A stretch of DNA of 57,328 bases. It comes from Sphingomonas sp. SRS2 (GTDB taxonomy: Bacteria; Pseudomonadota; Alphaproteobacteria; Sphingomonadales; Sphingomonadaceae). Shown here piece by piece: positions 7,995-16,799 of this stretch. Below the pieces are notes generated by a model. That model was not told the origin of the DNA. It saw only the letters and a list, made by a program, of their open reading frames with translations, and did not search any database. The DNA lies in assembly GCF_000971055.1 (NCBI RefSeq), contig NZ_LARW01000063.1:1-57328 (forward strand). Direction: 5' to 3'. Position 1 is the first letter of the stretch; the number at the start of each line of letters is the position of its first letter. The position numbers were made by a program, and so were the translations under genes.

Positions 7995-8639
7995 ATGAGC
8001 TATGATGTGGCATTTCGCTACGGCCAGGCGCTCGACCCCAGCGCTCTGATCACCATCGGCACGACGCTCCATGCCATTCAGGCAGCGATCACCGATTGCC
8101 GCAACGCAGGCATCGAGGTCGAAACCGACCCCGCCGTCATTCTGCTCGTGCGCCATTTCTCGCAGGTCTGTGCCGATCGGCCAGCTGATGCGGAGCTACG
8201 CCGCGACTGCATGGCGCGGATCGCGGACCTCAGAAACCGGCCAATGCTCAAGACGCTCGCCCTGCGCGGCGTCGCCTATGACGAACCTGCCAAGCGCCTC
8301 TTCCATTCCGAAGGCCGCGCCGCGATGCGCCGCCTTGCCGACGCGCTCGGCCTTGAGGAGGGAAGCTTTGACATCCGCTCCAACAAGGCGGGGCCGGCGG
8401 TGTCGGGCGAGATCACGCTGCATGCCGACATGCTCTGGGTCCAGTTCTCGCTAGGACCGTTCGGGCCCGACCGCGAGGTCTGCTTTCGCAAAGTCCGCAA
8501 TCGCCAGGATCATATCGGCGAACGCAACCATTGGGCGTCGGTCCGGGAACTGGTCGAGCCCGATCGTTTCGCCGCGCGCATCCGCCGCGATCTCAATCTC
8601 GCCGCCGCCACCCCCGCCGCGCCGCGGCTGGTCGCCTGA
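7995..8639 (+). CDS. hypothetical accessory protein, first gene of a three-gene unit
   Basis: A 214-residue protein beginning MSYDVAFRYGQALDPSALIT, with the start set by GGAGGACCCC just upstream. It is soluble. It shows alternating strands and helices (AIQAAITDCRNAGIEVETD, AVSGEITLHADMLWVQFSLG), but no family is recognised. The next gene starts 12 bases after its stop, and the one after that overlaps, so 7995-10434 is probably one operon. A purine-rich box (7931-7948) lies upstream, as it does before many other plus-strand genes here. Confidence 0.7.
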   Translation: MSYDVAFRYGQALDPSALITIGTTLHAIQAAITDCRNAGIEVETDPAVILLVRHFSQVCADRPADAELRRDCMARIADLRNRPMLKTLALRGVAYDEPAKRLFHSEGRAAMRRLADALGLEEGSFDIRSNKAGPAVSGEITLHADMLWVQFSLGPFGPDREVCFRKVRNRQDHIGERNHWASVRELVEPDRFAARIRRDLNLAAATPAAPRLVA

Positions 8640-8650
8640 GGAAGGCGCGG

Positions 8651-9103
8651 ATGCGTATCCTCCTCACCCGCACCCGGATCGGCACGGAACCACCCAGCTA
8701 CTCCTTCCGGGTCTATGTCCCCTTCACAGAGATTTCGCTCGAGCGCCAAGCGCTGATCTCGATGCACTCAGACTACGGCATGGGTGCCGGCCTCCTTGCC
8801 CGGCTTCCGGACGTCATCGCGCCGATGTCGCATCTCGGATCCGCGCCGGGCCTCGACAAGCACAACCTTGGCAAGCGCATCGACGGCGTTGCCGATCGCC
8901 TGGGGGCGATCCTGCTCGGACAGGTCTTTCCCGAGATGGCGGAGCAACCCGTTCAGTTTCGTCTCAGCGTGCCGGCCGCCCCCGCCAATGCACGGCTCTT
9001 TGCAACGATCGACAACCTGTCGGGACGCTACGAGCCGCTCTCGCGTGCGCTGGAGAACCTCACCGCTGAGGGCCTCGGATTTCACCGGGAGAGCGACCGA
9101 TGA
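8651..9103 (+). CDS. hypothetical protein
   Basis: A 150-residue protein starting MRILLTRTRIGTEPPSYSFR at an ATG 12 bases after the previous stop. It is soluble, with no recognised domain. Its end overlaps the following gene by 4 nt (ATGA at 9100-9103), which points to coupled translation with the 444-residue protein. The three proteins of this unit probably act together, but the sequence gives no clue to the task. Confidence 0.7.
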   Translation: MRILLTRTRIGTEPPSYSFRVYVPFTEISLERQALISMHSDYGMGAGLLARLPDVIAPMSHLGSAPGLDKHNLGKRIDGVADRLGAILLGQVFPEMAEQPVQFRLSVPAAPANARLFATIDNLSGRYEPLSRALENLTAEGLGFHRESDR

Positions 9104-10434
9104 TCTCAGAGCCGTTCGATCCGGCCGATGAGGCCACCTGGATCGCTCGTGGCCGCCGGCCGGACCACGCCGCCATCCTGGCCGATGCCTGGCGGCGTTT
9201 CCCGGACCTGCCCAACGACGCCGATCGGGAAGCCAGGCGCGCGCGGATGCGGCAGCGGGCGCTCGCGCTGCGTCCGGTCATGGACGCCATGTCCAAAGCC
9301 GCCGATGCGGAGCGGCAGGCCCGCAATTTCGCCTTCACCGAAACGCGGATTGCCAGCGGCAAGGGCGACGATCGCGATCGCGCCATCCTGCGCGCGCGCA
9401 ACCTTCATCGCTACGACTGGGACCGGGCCGTCCGCTACGCGTCGGGATGGTTTGCCGCCACCGCCGGGTGGGAGCCGGAGGCACGGCGAGGGCAAGGCGA
9501 GACGCCCGCGACCCTGGCCTACGAGGAGGGCTTCGCCGATGGCGGCGGCAATCGCGACGACCTCTTCGATACCGCGCGCCGCGCCTACGACGCAGCTTCG
9601 TTGCCCGAGGCGCAGCCGGTTCCCACCACAGGGCGGCCGCTGCCGAGCACCTGGCCCAAGCCGACCGACGATCCGGTCCCCGCGCGGTGGGCGCGTCGCC
9701 TCCTTATCCTCGGCGCGCCCGAAGCGGGATGGATCCGCGAAAGCGCGGCCGCGAAGATCGAGTCCCCGCTCCTGCTCCCAGCTCTCCAGGCGAGCGAGGG
9801 GCAAGACGAACTCGCCATCGTCGTGATTTCGAGCACAGGCTTCCATGCGCTCCAGAATTCCATGCCGGACGCGGCCGCGATCGAGTCCTTGAGCGGCGAC
9901 GCTGTCTCGTTCGATCCCCGACTGGAAGACCAGCTTCGCAGCCTTCTCGCTGGCCGAGATTTTGACGATATCCTGATCGCCGCCCAAGGCGACTATCTTG
10001 CGCTCCTCGACCTGCATGCGGTGGCGCTGCCGCTCTGCCGGACCATGGAGCGCACCCGCAACACCTTGCTGCAGCAGCGCGCCCACTTCCGCATCTGGCT
10101 GGATCGCGGGCTCATGCCGGGAGAAAGCCTGGGCGCCGGCCACATCCGCTGGGGCAAGGCGGTGAAGGGTCTCACCGGCAAGCTCGGCGAATTCACGGCC
10201 CGTTATGCCGGGAAGCAGCCCGGCGGCGGCCACCGCATCACCGTCGAGACGCCGGACGGGCAGCTTGCAAGCGGCTATGTATCAGCCCGCGGCGAACCGC
10301 TGTCCCCCGAGACCGTCATCGGCAACCGGGCTCATCTGCGCAAGGCGATGGCTTCCCGCCTGCGCGCCTTCGGTGGAGCCACGCGGCTTGTCGCAAATCG
10401 CGCGCCTGATCTCCTCGACCTTGCCACGGCCTGA
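9100..10434 (+). CDS. large hypothetical accessory protein
   Basis: A 444-residue soluble protein starting MISEPFDPADEATWIARG, with no recognised family. The first ~150 residues are Arg-rich and helical (RRPDHAAILADAWRRF, then MRQRALALRPVMDAMSKAAD). The middle (residues ~235-330) has an alternating beta/alpha pattern (ELAIVVISSTGFHALQNSM; FDDILIAAQGDYLALLDLHA). The end contains VETPDGQLASGYVSARGEPL. No ATPase or nuclease motif is evident. It is the third gene of the coupled unit 7995-10434. Confidence 0.7.
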   Translation: MISEPFDPADEATWIARGRRPDHAAILADAWRRFPDLPNDADREARRARMRQRALALRPVMDAMSKAADAERQARNFAFTETRIASGKGDDRDRAILRARNLHRYDWDRAVRYASGWFAATAGWEPEARRGQGETPATLAYEEGFADGGGNRDDLFDTARRAYDAASLPEAQPVPTTGRPLPSTWPKPTDDPVPARWARRLLILGAPEAGWIRESAAAKIESPLLLPALQASEGQDELAIVVISSTGFHALQNSMPDAAAIESLSGDAVSFDPRLEDQLRSLLAGRDFDDILIAAQGDYLALLDLHAVALPLCRTMERTRNTLLQQRAHFRIWLDRGLMPGESLGAGHIRWGKAVKGLTGKLGEFTARYAGKQPGGGHRITVETPDGQLASGYVSARGEPLSPETVIGNRAHLRKAMASRLRAFGGATRLVANRAPDLLDLATA

Positions 10435-10532
10435 TCCCGCGCGCGTGCAAGGGGGAGGGGGTGTCCGGGAAATGTGCCGGCGGATTGAGCGGCCGGTGCC
10501 CGCATTTTCGTCCACTTACAGGAACCCGATCC

Positions 10533-11069
10533 ATGCCCGAAACCAATGTCGTCTCACTCCCTGCCGCCAGCGCCGCCGCCAAGCTCCTCCCGCAACTCGA
10601 GCACCTCTTCGTCGCACTCAGCGAGAGCGAATATCATGCGGCCACAATTTTCGCGTTCGATCCCGACGCGCATCTGTCAGCAGGCCAATTGGCGGCGGAT
10701 GATCACGAGCCGCGCGACCGCCCTCTCGCCGGCGATGCGATGAGCCTGCGCGGCTGGATCATCCTTGCCCGCGCCTGCTGCGAGGCCAAAGACCAACATG
10801 ACGACAGGGCGCGTCTAGAAATCTTTCTCGCCGAGCGCGCGACGCCCGTCGAAACAATCCTCAAGCCCGAGATCGGTGCGCGTGTGCGTCTCCGCCGACG
10901 TCCGCGCGTCGGGGGGGACCGCTATGCCGGCCGCGACGGCGTTATCGTGAAGACGCATTTCGCGGGCTTCTACGTGAAGCTCGACATGACGCCGCGTGAG
11001 CGCAGCCAGAAGACCGAGCTGGTCGAGACAGACTATCTCGAAGTCCTGACTCACCCCGCGACCGCCTGA
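10533..11069 (+). CDS. hypothetical protein with a KOW-like beta segment
   Basis: A 178-residue protein starting MPETNVVSLPAASAAAKLLP. The front half is helical. The C-terminal 65 residues (GARVRLRRRPRVGGDRYAGR, then DGVIVKTHFAGFYVKLDMTP) have the strand pattern of a small beta barrel, similar to the KOW or SH3-like folds that bind nucleic acid or protein. That assignment is inference. The start was chosen from the ATG at 10533. A purine-rich box lies at 10449-10461. Confidence 0.65.
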   Translation: MPETNVVSLPAASAAAKLLPQLEHLFVALSESEYHAATIFAFDPDAHLSAGQLAADDHEPRDRPLAGDAMSLRGWIILARACCEAKDQHDDRARLEIFLAERATPVETILKPEIGARVRLRRRPRVGGDRYAGRDGVIVKTHFAGFYVKLDMTPRERSQKTELVETDYLEVLTHPATA

Positions 11070-11097
11070 ATTCGCTCCCATCGCGGAGGAGGATTTC

Positions 11098-11532
11098 ATG
11101 ATCGATGCTTCAGACTTCTACGCCGCCATCGAGCGCAACATCACGCGGAGCGGTCAGCATCTCTTCCTGATCTTCGCCGACGGCGAGACGCCCGCCTTCG
11201 CCTACACCATCGGAAACGCGCTGCAGGGCCTGCCGGAACTCCTGCTCATCGGCAACTACTCGCCCCGCGTCGCCGGCTCGATCATCAACGAGCTCGGCCG
11301 GAAAATGCGCGGCGCGCGCCGGCCGCTCGAAGGCGACATCGACGTTGGCGGCCGCTTTCCTGCCCGCGTTCGGCAAGCCTCGGCCCAGGCGCGCCAGCGC
11401 TTTACGCTCCAGGCGGGGCGCTACCTTCGCCACGAGGAATATGACGTGCTGCAGGTGCTACTGTGCGATCCGGACGGGGTCTATCCAGGCGAACCGGGCT
11501 GCGCGGCCGCCTACGACGTGCCGCTGGCCTGA
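11098..11532 (+). CDS. DUF4262 domain protein
   Basis: A 144-residue protein with the DUF4262 pattern: FADGETPAFAYTIGNALQGL at residues 27-46, PELLLIGNYSPRVAGSIINE, and a C-terminal VLQVLLCDPDGVYPGEPGC. DUF4262 proteins are common in mobile elements and their role is not known. A strong GGAGGAGGA ribosome binding site sits a few bases before the ATG. It lies in a same-strand series of small unknown genes (10533-12324). Confidence 0.8.
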   Translation: MIDASDFYAAIERNITRSGQHLFLIFADGETPAFAYTIGNALQGLPELLLIGNYSPRVAGSIINELGRKMRGARRPLEGDIDVGGRFPARVRQASAQARQRFTLQAGRYLRHEEYDVLQVLLCDPDGVYPGEPGCAAAYDVPLA

Positions 11533-11612
11533 GGTTCGCCGCTCGGCACCCCCAAACGATTGGCCGAGGACCTACAGGAATCCGTCGGTGCAAATGCGAA
11601 GGAGCTTCGCTC

Positions 11613-11939
11613 ATGAACCCCGCTCTCGCCAATGAACTGGCCGCCCGCGCCGCCGATGGCTGGCATCCCGTCACGCTCAGCGAAATCAAAGCGCAATTGC
11701 GCGGTCTGGGCTATGCGCTCGATCGCACGCTGGACTGCCGGTCCACGGCCCAGATCATGACCGGTCCACGTGCCGGCAAGACCTACCCCACGCTCTCGAC
11801 CGGCATCAAGGAGGCCGACACCGGCCGCAGCGCGTTCCATGTCGAGGCTCGGCGCGACGCCAAGTTTCGAGCGCTGCAGAAACTTCGCTTTGACGTCGGC
11901 CTCTATGCCGTCCTGGGCGCCGCGATCATGGATCTCTAA
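11613..11939 (+). CDS. hypothetical protein
   Basis: A 108-residue protein starting MNPALANELAARAADGWHPV after a GAAGGAG ribosome binding site. It has a compact alpha/beta pattern (VTLSEIKAQLRGLGYALDRT, then STGIKEADTGRSAFHVEARR) and ends AAIMDL. I do not recognise a family. The small soluble form and the neighbours suggest an accessory protein of the element. Confidence 0.65.
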   Translation: MNPALANELAARAADGWHPVTLSEIKAQLRGLGYALDRTLDCRSTAQIMTGPRAGKTYPTLSTGIKEADTGRSAFHVEARRDAKFRALQKLRFDVGLYAVLGAAIMDL

Positions 11940-12030
11940 TCCTAGGCCGATCAGTGCAGCATTCCCGGGACAAGGGTCGTCGAACGCTTCGACCCTGGCC
12001 CACACCCCCCAATTCCTCATCTGGAGACCG

Positions 12031-12324
12031 ATGATGTCGGAGCCCACCCATTTCGTTCAAGTCTATGCGACCGTTCGCGTCAAGCTCGCCGTCACGGCCG
12101 CCAGCCACGAAGACGCCATGCGTGCCGCCGACGCGGCCCTGTTCGCCAGAAGGTTCGGCGTGCGGTTGATCCCCACCGCCGAGGGCGCGCTCGACGCCGA
12201 CTATGCCGAGGAAGTGACCGGCTATCTCGTCGACGAGGCCGGCGACACGGAATACCTGCGCAGCGCGAACTATGGCCAGGACTATGCGCCCGACTGGGGC
12301 ATGCGTAGCCGCTCGAGCGAATGA
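12031..12324 (+). CDS. hypothetical protein
   Basis: A 97-residue acidic protein starting MMSEPTHFVQVYATVRVKLA. Its N-terminal half looks like a small alpha/beta domain (VRVKLAVTAASHEDAMRAAD). Either of two adjacent ATG codons could be used. The 286 bases after it (12325-12610) are AT-richer than the surroundings, contain no gene, and probably hold the promoter of the toxin-antitoxin pair that follows. Confidence 0.65.
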   Translation: MMSEPTHFVQVYATVRVKLAVTAASHEDAMRAADAALFARRFGVRLIPTAEGALDADYAEEVTGYLVDEAGDTEYLRSANYGQDYAPDWGMRSRSSE

Positions 12325-12610
12325 CCAGAAAGCTGCAACATTCTCCCGCCAAAGCGGCAGGCAGGTTCTACAAACCCGCATCTTGACGATTTCCCGGGTT
12401 TTCCCTATGTTCCATATTATCGGGCAAATACGAGCCCTCATGATCCGGGAAAATCGTAAAATATAGTCGGGACGGTAAAATCAGTACGAAGGCGCGACAG
12501 ATATCCCAAGCGGTGGATTAGAAAATTCGGCCTAAATCGTTGGTAGTTATATCCGAACCTATTTTCGCACAGGCATCACTTCCGGACGTAGAGATTGGAG
12601 CCCAAAGCTC

Positions 12611-12883
12611 ATGGCGAAGAGCATGGAAATCGTTCCTTCAGGTGAATTGCAGAAACAATTCGGCCGCTACTCTGACGAGGCGATGATCCGTCCCGTCGGC
12701 GTCAGCAGGAACGGGCGGTTGCGTTTCGTCATGGTTCCTATTGACGACTATGAGCGCCTGCGTCGCCGTGAACGAGTTGCAGGCCGTGCGGAGGATTTGG
12801 ATGAAGAAACCCTCGACGCGATCCGGGCCGTCGAGCCCGCGCCCGAGTGCGACGAAGCGGAAGCTCGACTTAGCGCTTCCTAA
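12611..12883 (+). CDS. Phd/YefM-like antitoxin
   Basis: A 90-residue protein. Residues 5-50 (MEIVPSGELQKQFGRYSDEA, then SRNGRLRFVMVPIDDYERLR) match the Phd/YefM-type antitoxin fold, and the acidic tail is the likely toxin-binding part. The toxin gene starts inside it (12801) in another frame, with a GGAGG ribosome binding site, as expected for a coupled antitoxin-toxin pair. It probably binds the AT-rich region just upstream and represses the pair. Confidence 0.75.
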   Translation: MAKSMEIVPSGELQKQFGRYSDEAMIRPVGVSRNGRLRFVMVPIDDYERLRRRERVAGRAEDLDEETLDAIRAVEPAPECDEAEARLSAS

Positions 12884-13289
12884 GCCGGGCGAGGTTATCA
12901 ATTACAGCTATCTTTGGGAGTACGAATACAAGGACGGTCGCGACGAGGGCGTCAAAGATCGCCCCGTTGCCGTCGTGCTAGTCACCCAATCCGATGATGG
13001 GTTCGATCAAGTTCATGTCGTGCCCATGACGACCCGGCCTCCCACCCGTGGTCAGCAAGCGGTGGAAGTCCCCCAGGCAGTAAGACGTCAGCTTGGTCTC
13101 TCGGGCGAACGCTCATGGGTCATCGTCACCGAATGGAACAGGTTCACTTGGCCTGGTTACGACATACGGCCGGTGCGCGGCCGAGAGCCGTCGATAAGTC
13201 ATGGCTTTCTCCCCTCGGGACTCTTTCGACAGATCCGCGATGCCCTGATCGCTGCGGCGATCGGACGACCTGTCGATCGAGATCTCTGA
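12801..13289 (+). CDS. PemK/MazF-like toxin
   Basis: A 162-residue protein starting MKKPSTRSGPSSPRP. The start at 12801 was chosen over 12741 because GGAGG lies 6 bases before it. Residues ~33 onward (GEVINYSYLWEYEYKDGRDE, then KDRPVAVVLV, VHVVPMTTRPP and SWVIVTEWNRFTWPGYDIRP) resemble the PemK/MazF beta-barrel, with the usual Pro-Gly-x-Val/Ile opening and a KDRPV segment. Family members cut RNA. It is longer than classic MazF, with a basic leader of about 30 residues, so it is a divergent member. It overlaps the antitoxin gene by 83 bases. Confidence 0.7.
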   Translation: MKKPSTRSGPSSPRPSATKRKLDLALPKPGEVINYSYLWEYEYKDGRDEGVKDRPVAVVLVTQSDDGFDQVHVVPMTTRPPTRGQQAVEVPQAVRRQLGLSGERSWVIVTEWNRFTWPGYDIRPVRGREPSISHGFLPSGLFRQIRDALIAAAIGRPVDRDL

Positions 13290-13350
13290 GACCCTGCGCC
13301 GCGCACGACGATGAAAGGCTGCAAAGAAACAAATTGGGGAGGTACTGAAC

Positions 13351-14190
13351 GTGGACAATGAGGATCGTGGACGCGGCACATCGGATCGGCGCATCGCGCT
13401 TCTCATCGATGCGGATAATGTCTCCCACACGAAGATCGCGGCAATGCTCGCGGAACTCTCCAAATACGGCACGGCGAACATTCGGCGTGCCTATGGCGAT
13501 TGGGCCAAGCCGGGCCTCAAAGGCTGGACCGACAAGCTCCACGACTTCGCCATCAGGCCGATCCAGCATTTCAGCTATTCGACGGGCAAGAACGCGACCG
13601 ACATCGCGCTCGTCATCGACGCGATGGAACTGCTCTATACGCAAAGGCCCGACGCGTTCTGCATCGCATCGAGCGATGGCGACTTCACGCCGCTGGTCAT
13701 GCAGCTCAAGGCCAATGGTCATGAGGTCTATGGCTTCGGCGAGCGCAAGACGCCCACGCCCTTCGTCAACGCCTGCACCACGTTCCTCTATCTCGATGGT
13801 CTCGAGGATCCGAGCCAGCCAGCGGCACCTGGCGAAGCTCCCGACACGCCTGTCGCGGCCAAGACCGAAACCAAGGCCGAGGCAAAGGCAAAGCCCAAGC
13901 ATTCGGCCGCCAAGGCCGCGGAAAAGACCCTGGCACAGAACACCAAGCTCGTGACGATCCTGCGCGGTGCCGTCGAAGCCTCCGCGCGCGAGGACGGCTG
14001 GGCGCTCATGTCCGCGGCGGGCAGCGCTGCGAAGCGCCAGGCCCCCATCGATCCTCGCAACTACGGCGTGAAGAACTTCACGGCGCTCTTCACCGCGACC
14101 GGGCTGTTCGAGATCCTCAAAGGCGAGAACGGACAGAGCTACGTCGCCGACAAGCGCAACAAGGATCGCACCCCGCGTCCCGGCGGGTGA
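13351..14190 (+). CDS. NYN-domain (PIN-like) ribonuclease with C-terminal OST-HTH/LOTUS-like domain
   Basis: A 279-residue protein from a GTG start. Residues 15-150 are a NYN domain of the PIN-like nuclease fold: LLIDADNV at 17-24, NATDIALVIDAMELLY at 81-96 and IASSDGDFTPLV at 105-116. These supply Asp20, Asp22, Asp84, Asp109 and Asp111 as the acidic metal-binding set. An Ala/Lys-rich linker follows (residues ~155-190). The last ~90 residues (LVTILRGAVEASAREDGWAL, then YGVKNFTALFTATGLFEILK) resemble an OST-HTH/LOTUS RNA-binding domain. It is expected to act on RNA in the cytoplasm. It is widespread in chromosomes as well, so its place here may be cargo. Confidence 0.85.
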   Translation: MDNEDRGRGTSDRRIALLIDADNVSHTKIAAMLAELSKYGTANIRRAYGDWAKPGLKGWTDKLHDFAIRPIQHFSYSTGKNATDIALVIDAMELLYTQRPDAFCIASSDGDFTPLVMQLKANGHEVYGFGERKTPTPFVNACTTFLYLDGLEDPSQPAAPGEAPDTPVAAKTETKAEAKAKPKHSAAKAAEKTLAQNTKLVTILRGAVEASAREDGWALMSAAGSAAKRQAPIDPRNYGVKNFTALFTATGLFEILKGENGQSYVADKRNKDRTPRPGG

Positions 14191-14230
14191 TGCTCCCGGC
14201 GCGCCGATAGCGAACACAGGGGCCGGACGA

Positions 14231-14245
14231 GCAAAGGGAAGGGGG
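14231..14245 (+). promoter_or_regulatory. exemplar of a recurrent purine-rich upstream box
   Basis: The bases GCAAAGGGAAGGGGG lie 47-61 bases upstream of the HerA-like gene start. Similar purine runs of the form AAAGxGAAGxGGGG occur at comparable distances before at least eleven other plus-strand starts in this window (listed in the findings). It is too far from the ATG to be a ribosome binding site, so a promoter, activator or leader-RNA element is more likely. Confidence 0.45.
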
Positions 14246-14291
14246 ATCGAGTGGGCGGTGGCCAGACAGGCCGAGCCCAGGAGATCCCATC

Positions 14292-15503
14292 ATGGCAACA
14301 GTCGTTTCGATCGACCCTTCCGCCGATCAATGGTCCGTGCCGATCGGCAAGCACAGCCGCGGCGCGCTCATGCTCAATCTCGAGCGCCTGCTCGCCGGCC
14401 GCCTGCTGATCCAGGGCAGCAGCGGCGCGGGCAAGAGCCGAACCTTGCGCAAGATCATCGAGGAGGCCTTCGACTTCACGACCATCGTGCTCGTCGATCC
14501 CGAGGGCGAATTCGGCAATCTCGCCGCGCATATCGGCGCGACGTCGCTCAAGGGCTGCGAACTGACGTCGGACGGCCTGACGGCGGCCGCCGCGCGCGCC
14601 CGGCAATACCGGCTCTCGCTCCACGTAGATCTCACCGATCTCGACCCCGACCAGCGCATCATCAAGGCGGCCGCCCTGTTCGCCGGGCTGATCGGCGCGC
14701 CGCGCGAGCATTGGAGCCACACCGTCCTCGTCTGCATCGACGAGGGCCATCTGCTCGCCCCCCATCACGCAGGATCGGCCCGTGACGCGGAGACCCGCCG
14801 CCTCGGCGTCGCAACCCTCACCGACCTCTGCGCCCGCGGCCGCAAGCGCGGGATCGCGCCGGTCATCGCCACCCAGCGCCTCGCCAAGCTCTCCTCCTCG
14901 GTGATTTCCGAGCTGCAAAACTTCCTGGTCGGCCTCAACGTCTTCGACCGCGACATCGCGCGCGCCGCCGACCTGCTCGGATTTTCCGCCAAGGAAGCCG
15001 ACCGGCTGCGCAAACTCGCGCCCGGTGAATTCTTCGCCATGGGGCCGGCCATGTCGCCGCTCCCCGTCCTGGCCCACATGGAAGAGACGATCACCGAGCA
15101 TCTCGGTGCGACACCCCGGCTGACCGCCGCCGCCGCGATCGACAGCGACGAAGCCGAAAGACTGCTCGATCTCTCCGCCCTGCGCGAGGTTTCGAGCGGC
15201 GGCCGGGACACCACGCTGACCCTCAAGGGCACGCGGGCGCTCGACGCGTTCCTCCTCGATCCGTCCGCGCCGCACGCGGCCTCGATCATCGGCGCGCTCA
15301 AGCGCATCGCCCCCAACGCAACCACGGCCGACGATCTTGCCGGCCACCTCGGTTGCCCACGCGAGGCCATCGACAATGCGCTCGACATGCTGGCTGCGAT
15401 CGCGGCGGTCGATACCATGCCGCGCGGGGAGGACCGCATCGCCCGGCTGCATGCACGGCTCAGGGCCAAGATTAGCGACATACCCGTGGTGGCGCTCGCA
15501 TGA
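14292..15503 (+). CDS. HerA/DUF87-like P-loop ATPase
   Basis: A 403-residue ATPase of the HerA/FtsK class, which typically forms hexamers that move DNA. Residues 42-49 are a Walker A motif (GSSGAGKS), residues 145-151 are Walker B (VLVCIDE, followed by GH), and a sensor segment VIATQRLAKLSSSVISELQN follows near residue 190. The last ~130 residues include a winged-helix-like stretch (ATTADDLAGHLGCPREAIDN). It overlaps the next gene by 4 nt (ATGA at 15500-15503), so the ATPase and the repeat protein are probably made together. HerA-like ATPases often work with a nuclease partner, and none is adjacent. Confidence 0.85.
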   Translation: MATVVSIDPSADQWSVPIGKHSRGALMLNLERLLAGRLLIQGSSGAGKSRTLRKIIEEAFDFTTIVLVDPEGEFGNLAAHIGATSLKGCELTSDGLTAAAARARQYRLSLHVDLTDLDPDQRIIKAAALFAGLIGAPREHWSHTVLVCIDEGHLLAPHHAGSARDAETRRLGVATLTDLCARGRKRGIAPVIATQRLAKLSSSVISELQNFLVGLNVFDRDIARAADLLGFSAKEADRLRKLAPGEFFAMGPAMSPLPVLAHMEETITEHLGATPRLTAAAAIDSDEAERLLDLSALREVSSGGRDTTLTLKGTRALDAFLLDPSAPHAASIIGALKRIAPNATTADDLAGHLGCPREAIDNALDMLAAIAAVDTMPRGEDRIARLHARLRAKISDIPVVALA

Positions 15504-16711
15504 AGCCGCTCGATCTGGGCGCAGATGTCGTCGAGCTCGCCCCCGCACCGGGCCCATTCCCCCGACCCCAGCCGCTGCGCGAAATGGCCTTTCGTGCCGA
15601 TGCCTGGACGCCGGCCGAGAGTGAACGGCTCCGGACGCTCTTTCTCGACGATACCGCGATCGCCGACATGGCGCTTGCGCTCGGCCGGGGCAGGGCGGCG
15701 GTCGCCGAACGGATCGCTCTGCTCGGGCTTCGTCGCAACTCGGCAAGGGCCTGGACCGAACTCGACGATGCCGAGCTGACCCGCCGCTATGGCGGCGAAC
15801 CGACCGCGACCATCGCTTCCGATCTCGGCCGATCCTGCTCGGCCGTCTATGCCCGTGCCCGGATTCTCGACCTGACCGAGGGCAATCCTCCCGAATGGTC
15901 GCCTTGGGAAGATGCCCAGCTCGTCGAAGGGTATCGCCGCGGCGTGCCGCTTGCCCAGATCGCGACGCTGATCGGCCGACCCTTTGGCGGCCTGTCGAGC
16001 CGGGCTGGCACTCTCGGCATCGTCCACGCGAACCATCCGCCCGACTGGTCCGCGCAGGAAACGGCACGCGCGCTTGAGCTCGCCGAAGCAGGCCACCGCT
16101 ATACCGCGATCGTTGACATGCTCGCCAGGGAGGGGTTTCCGCAGCGCACCATCCGGGGCTTCGGGCTCGCGATCCGCAAACTCGGATACGGCCGGGGCTG
16201 GGGCCGGGCCTGGACGCCCGAAGAAGACGCCCTCCTCCAGAAAGCCTATGGCGAGGGCACCAGCCTGACGCCGCTGCGGCGGCAGCTCGGCCGCACATCC
16301 GGCTCGCTGCGCCACCGCGCCGAATATCTGGAGCTGCGCGGTCGTCATGCCAACCGCAACGGATGGCGCATTGGTCCGGACTGGACCGAGGCCGAGGAGG
16401 CGCGGCTGCGCGCGGACTATGGCCGTGTTCCGACCAAGCTTCTTGCCGCGCGCATGGGCCGGACCAAGGCTGCGCTCACCTCGCGGGCAAACAGCCTCGG
16501 CCTCGTCCACGGCTACATCCGGCCGTTCAGCGTCGAGGAAACGCGCGCCCTCGAGATCGCTTTCCGCACCGGGGTTTCGATCGCGGATCTCGCCGTCGCT
16601 CTCGACCGCAAAGCCATGTCGCTCAGCAAATATGCGACCAACCACGGCTACCAGTTCGGGCGCAGGCCGAGACGCACCGTGACGCTGGAGGCCCTGCTCG
16701 CCGCGGCGTGA
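15500..16711 (+). CDS. protein built of seven Myb/SANT-like helix-turn-helix repeats
   Basis: A 403-residue protein made almost wholly of tandem units of about 45-55 residues. Each has an aromatic residue plus T/S, then E-E/D, a helix, a G-x-x-x-x-x-IA-x-x-LGR turn and a second helix ending in LGL/LGI. Unit starts read AWTPAESERL (~36), AWTELDDAEL (~84), EWSPWEDAQL (~131), DWSAQETARA (~180), AWTPEEDALL (~235), DWTEAEEARL (~291) and PFSVEETRAL (~340). This is the Myb/SANT-type HTH pattern, so DNA binding is likely. Seven copies in one bacterial protein is unusual. It is translationally coupled to the HerA-like ATPase. It might load or position that ATPase, or act as a nucleoid protein; this is inference. 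Confidence 0.8.
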   Translation: MKPLDLGADVVELAPAPGPFPRPQPLREMAFRADAWTPAESERLRTLFLDDTAIADMALALGRGRAAVAERIALLGLRRNSARAWTELDDAELTRRYGGEPTATIASDLGRSCSAVYARARILDLTEGNPPEWSPWEDAQLVEGYRRGVPLAQIATLIGRPFGGLSSRAGTLGIVHANHPPDWSAQETARALELAEAGHRYTAIVDMLAREGFPQRTIRGFGLAIRKLGYGRGWGRAWTPEEDALLQKAYGEGTSLTPLRRQLGRTSGSLRHRAEYLELRGRHANRNGWRIGPDWTEAEEARLRADYGRVPTKLLAARMGRTKAALTSRANSLGLVHGYIRPFSVEETRALEIAFRTGVSIADLAVALDRKAMSLSKYATNHGYQFGRRPRRTVTLEALLAAA

Positions 16712-16799
16712 TTCCGCCGCCGCCAGCCGGCTTTCTCGAACCATTCACTCAGACAAAGCGCGTCAGCTTGCCCAGCCGGCCTGCGCTCGGGAAACCCTC

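Noticed and set aside
14139-16744. Two very long minus-strand open frames (659 and 719 codons) opposite the ATPase and repeat-protein genes
   Set aside because: They are shadows of GC-rich coding DNA: Arg/Gly/Ala-rich text with no domain, while the plus strand shows clear Walker motifs and Myb-like repeats.
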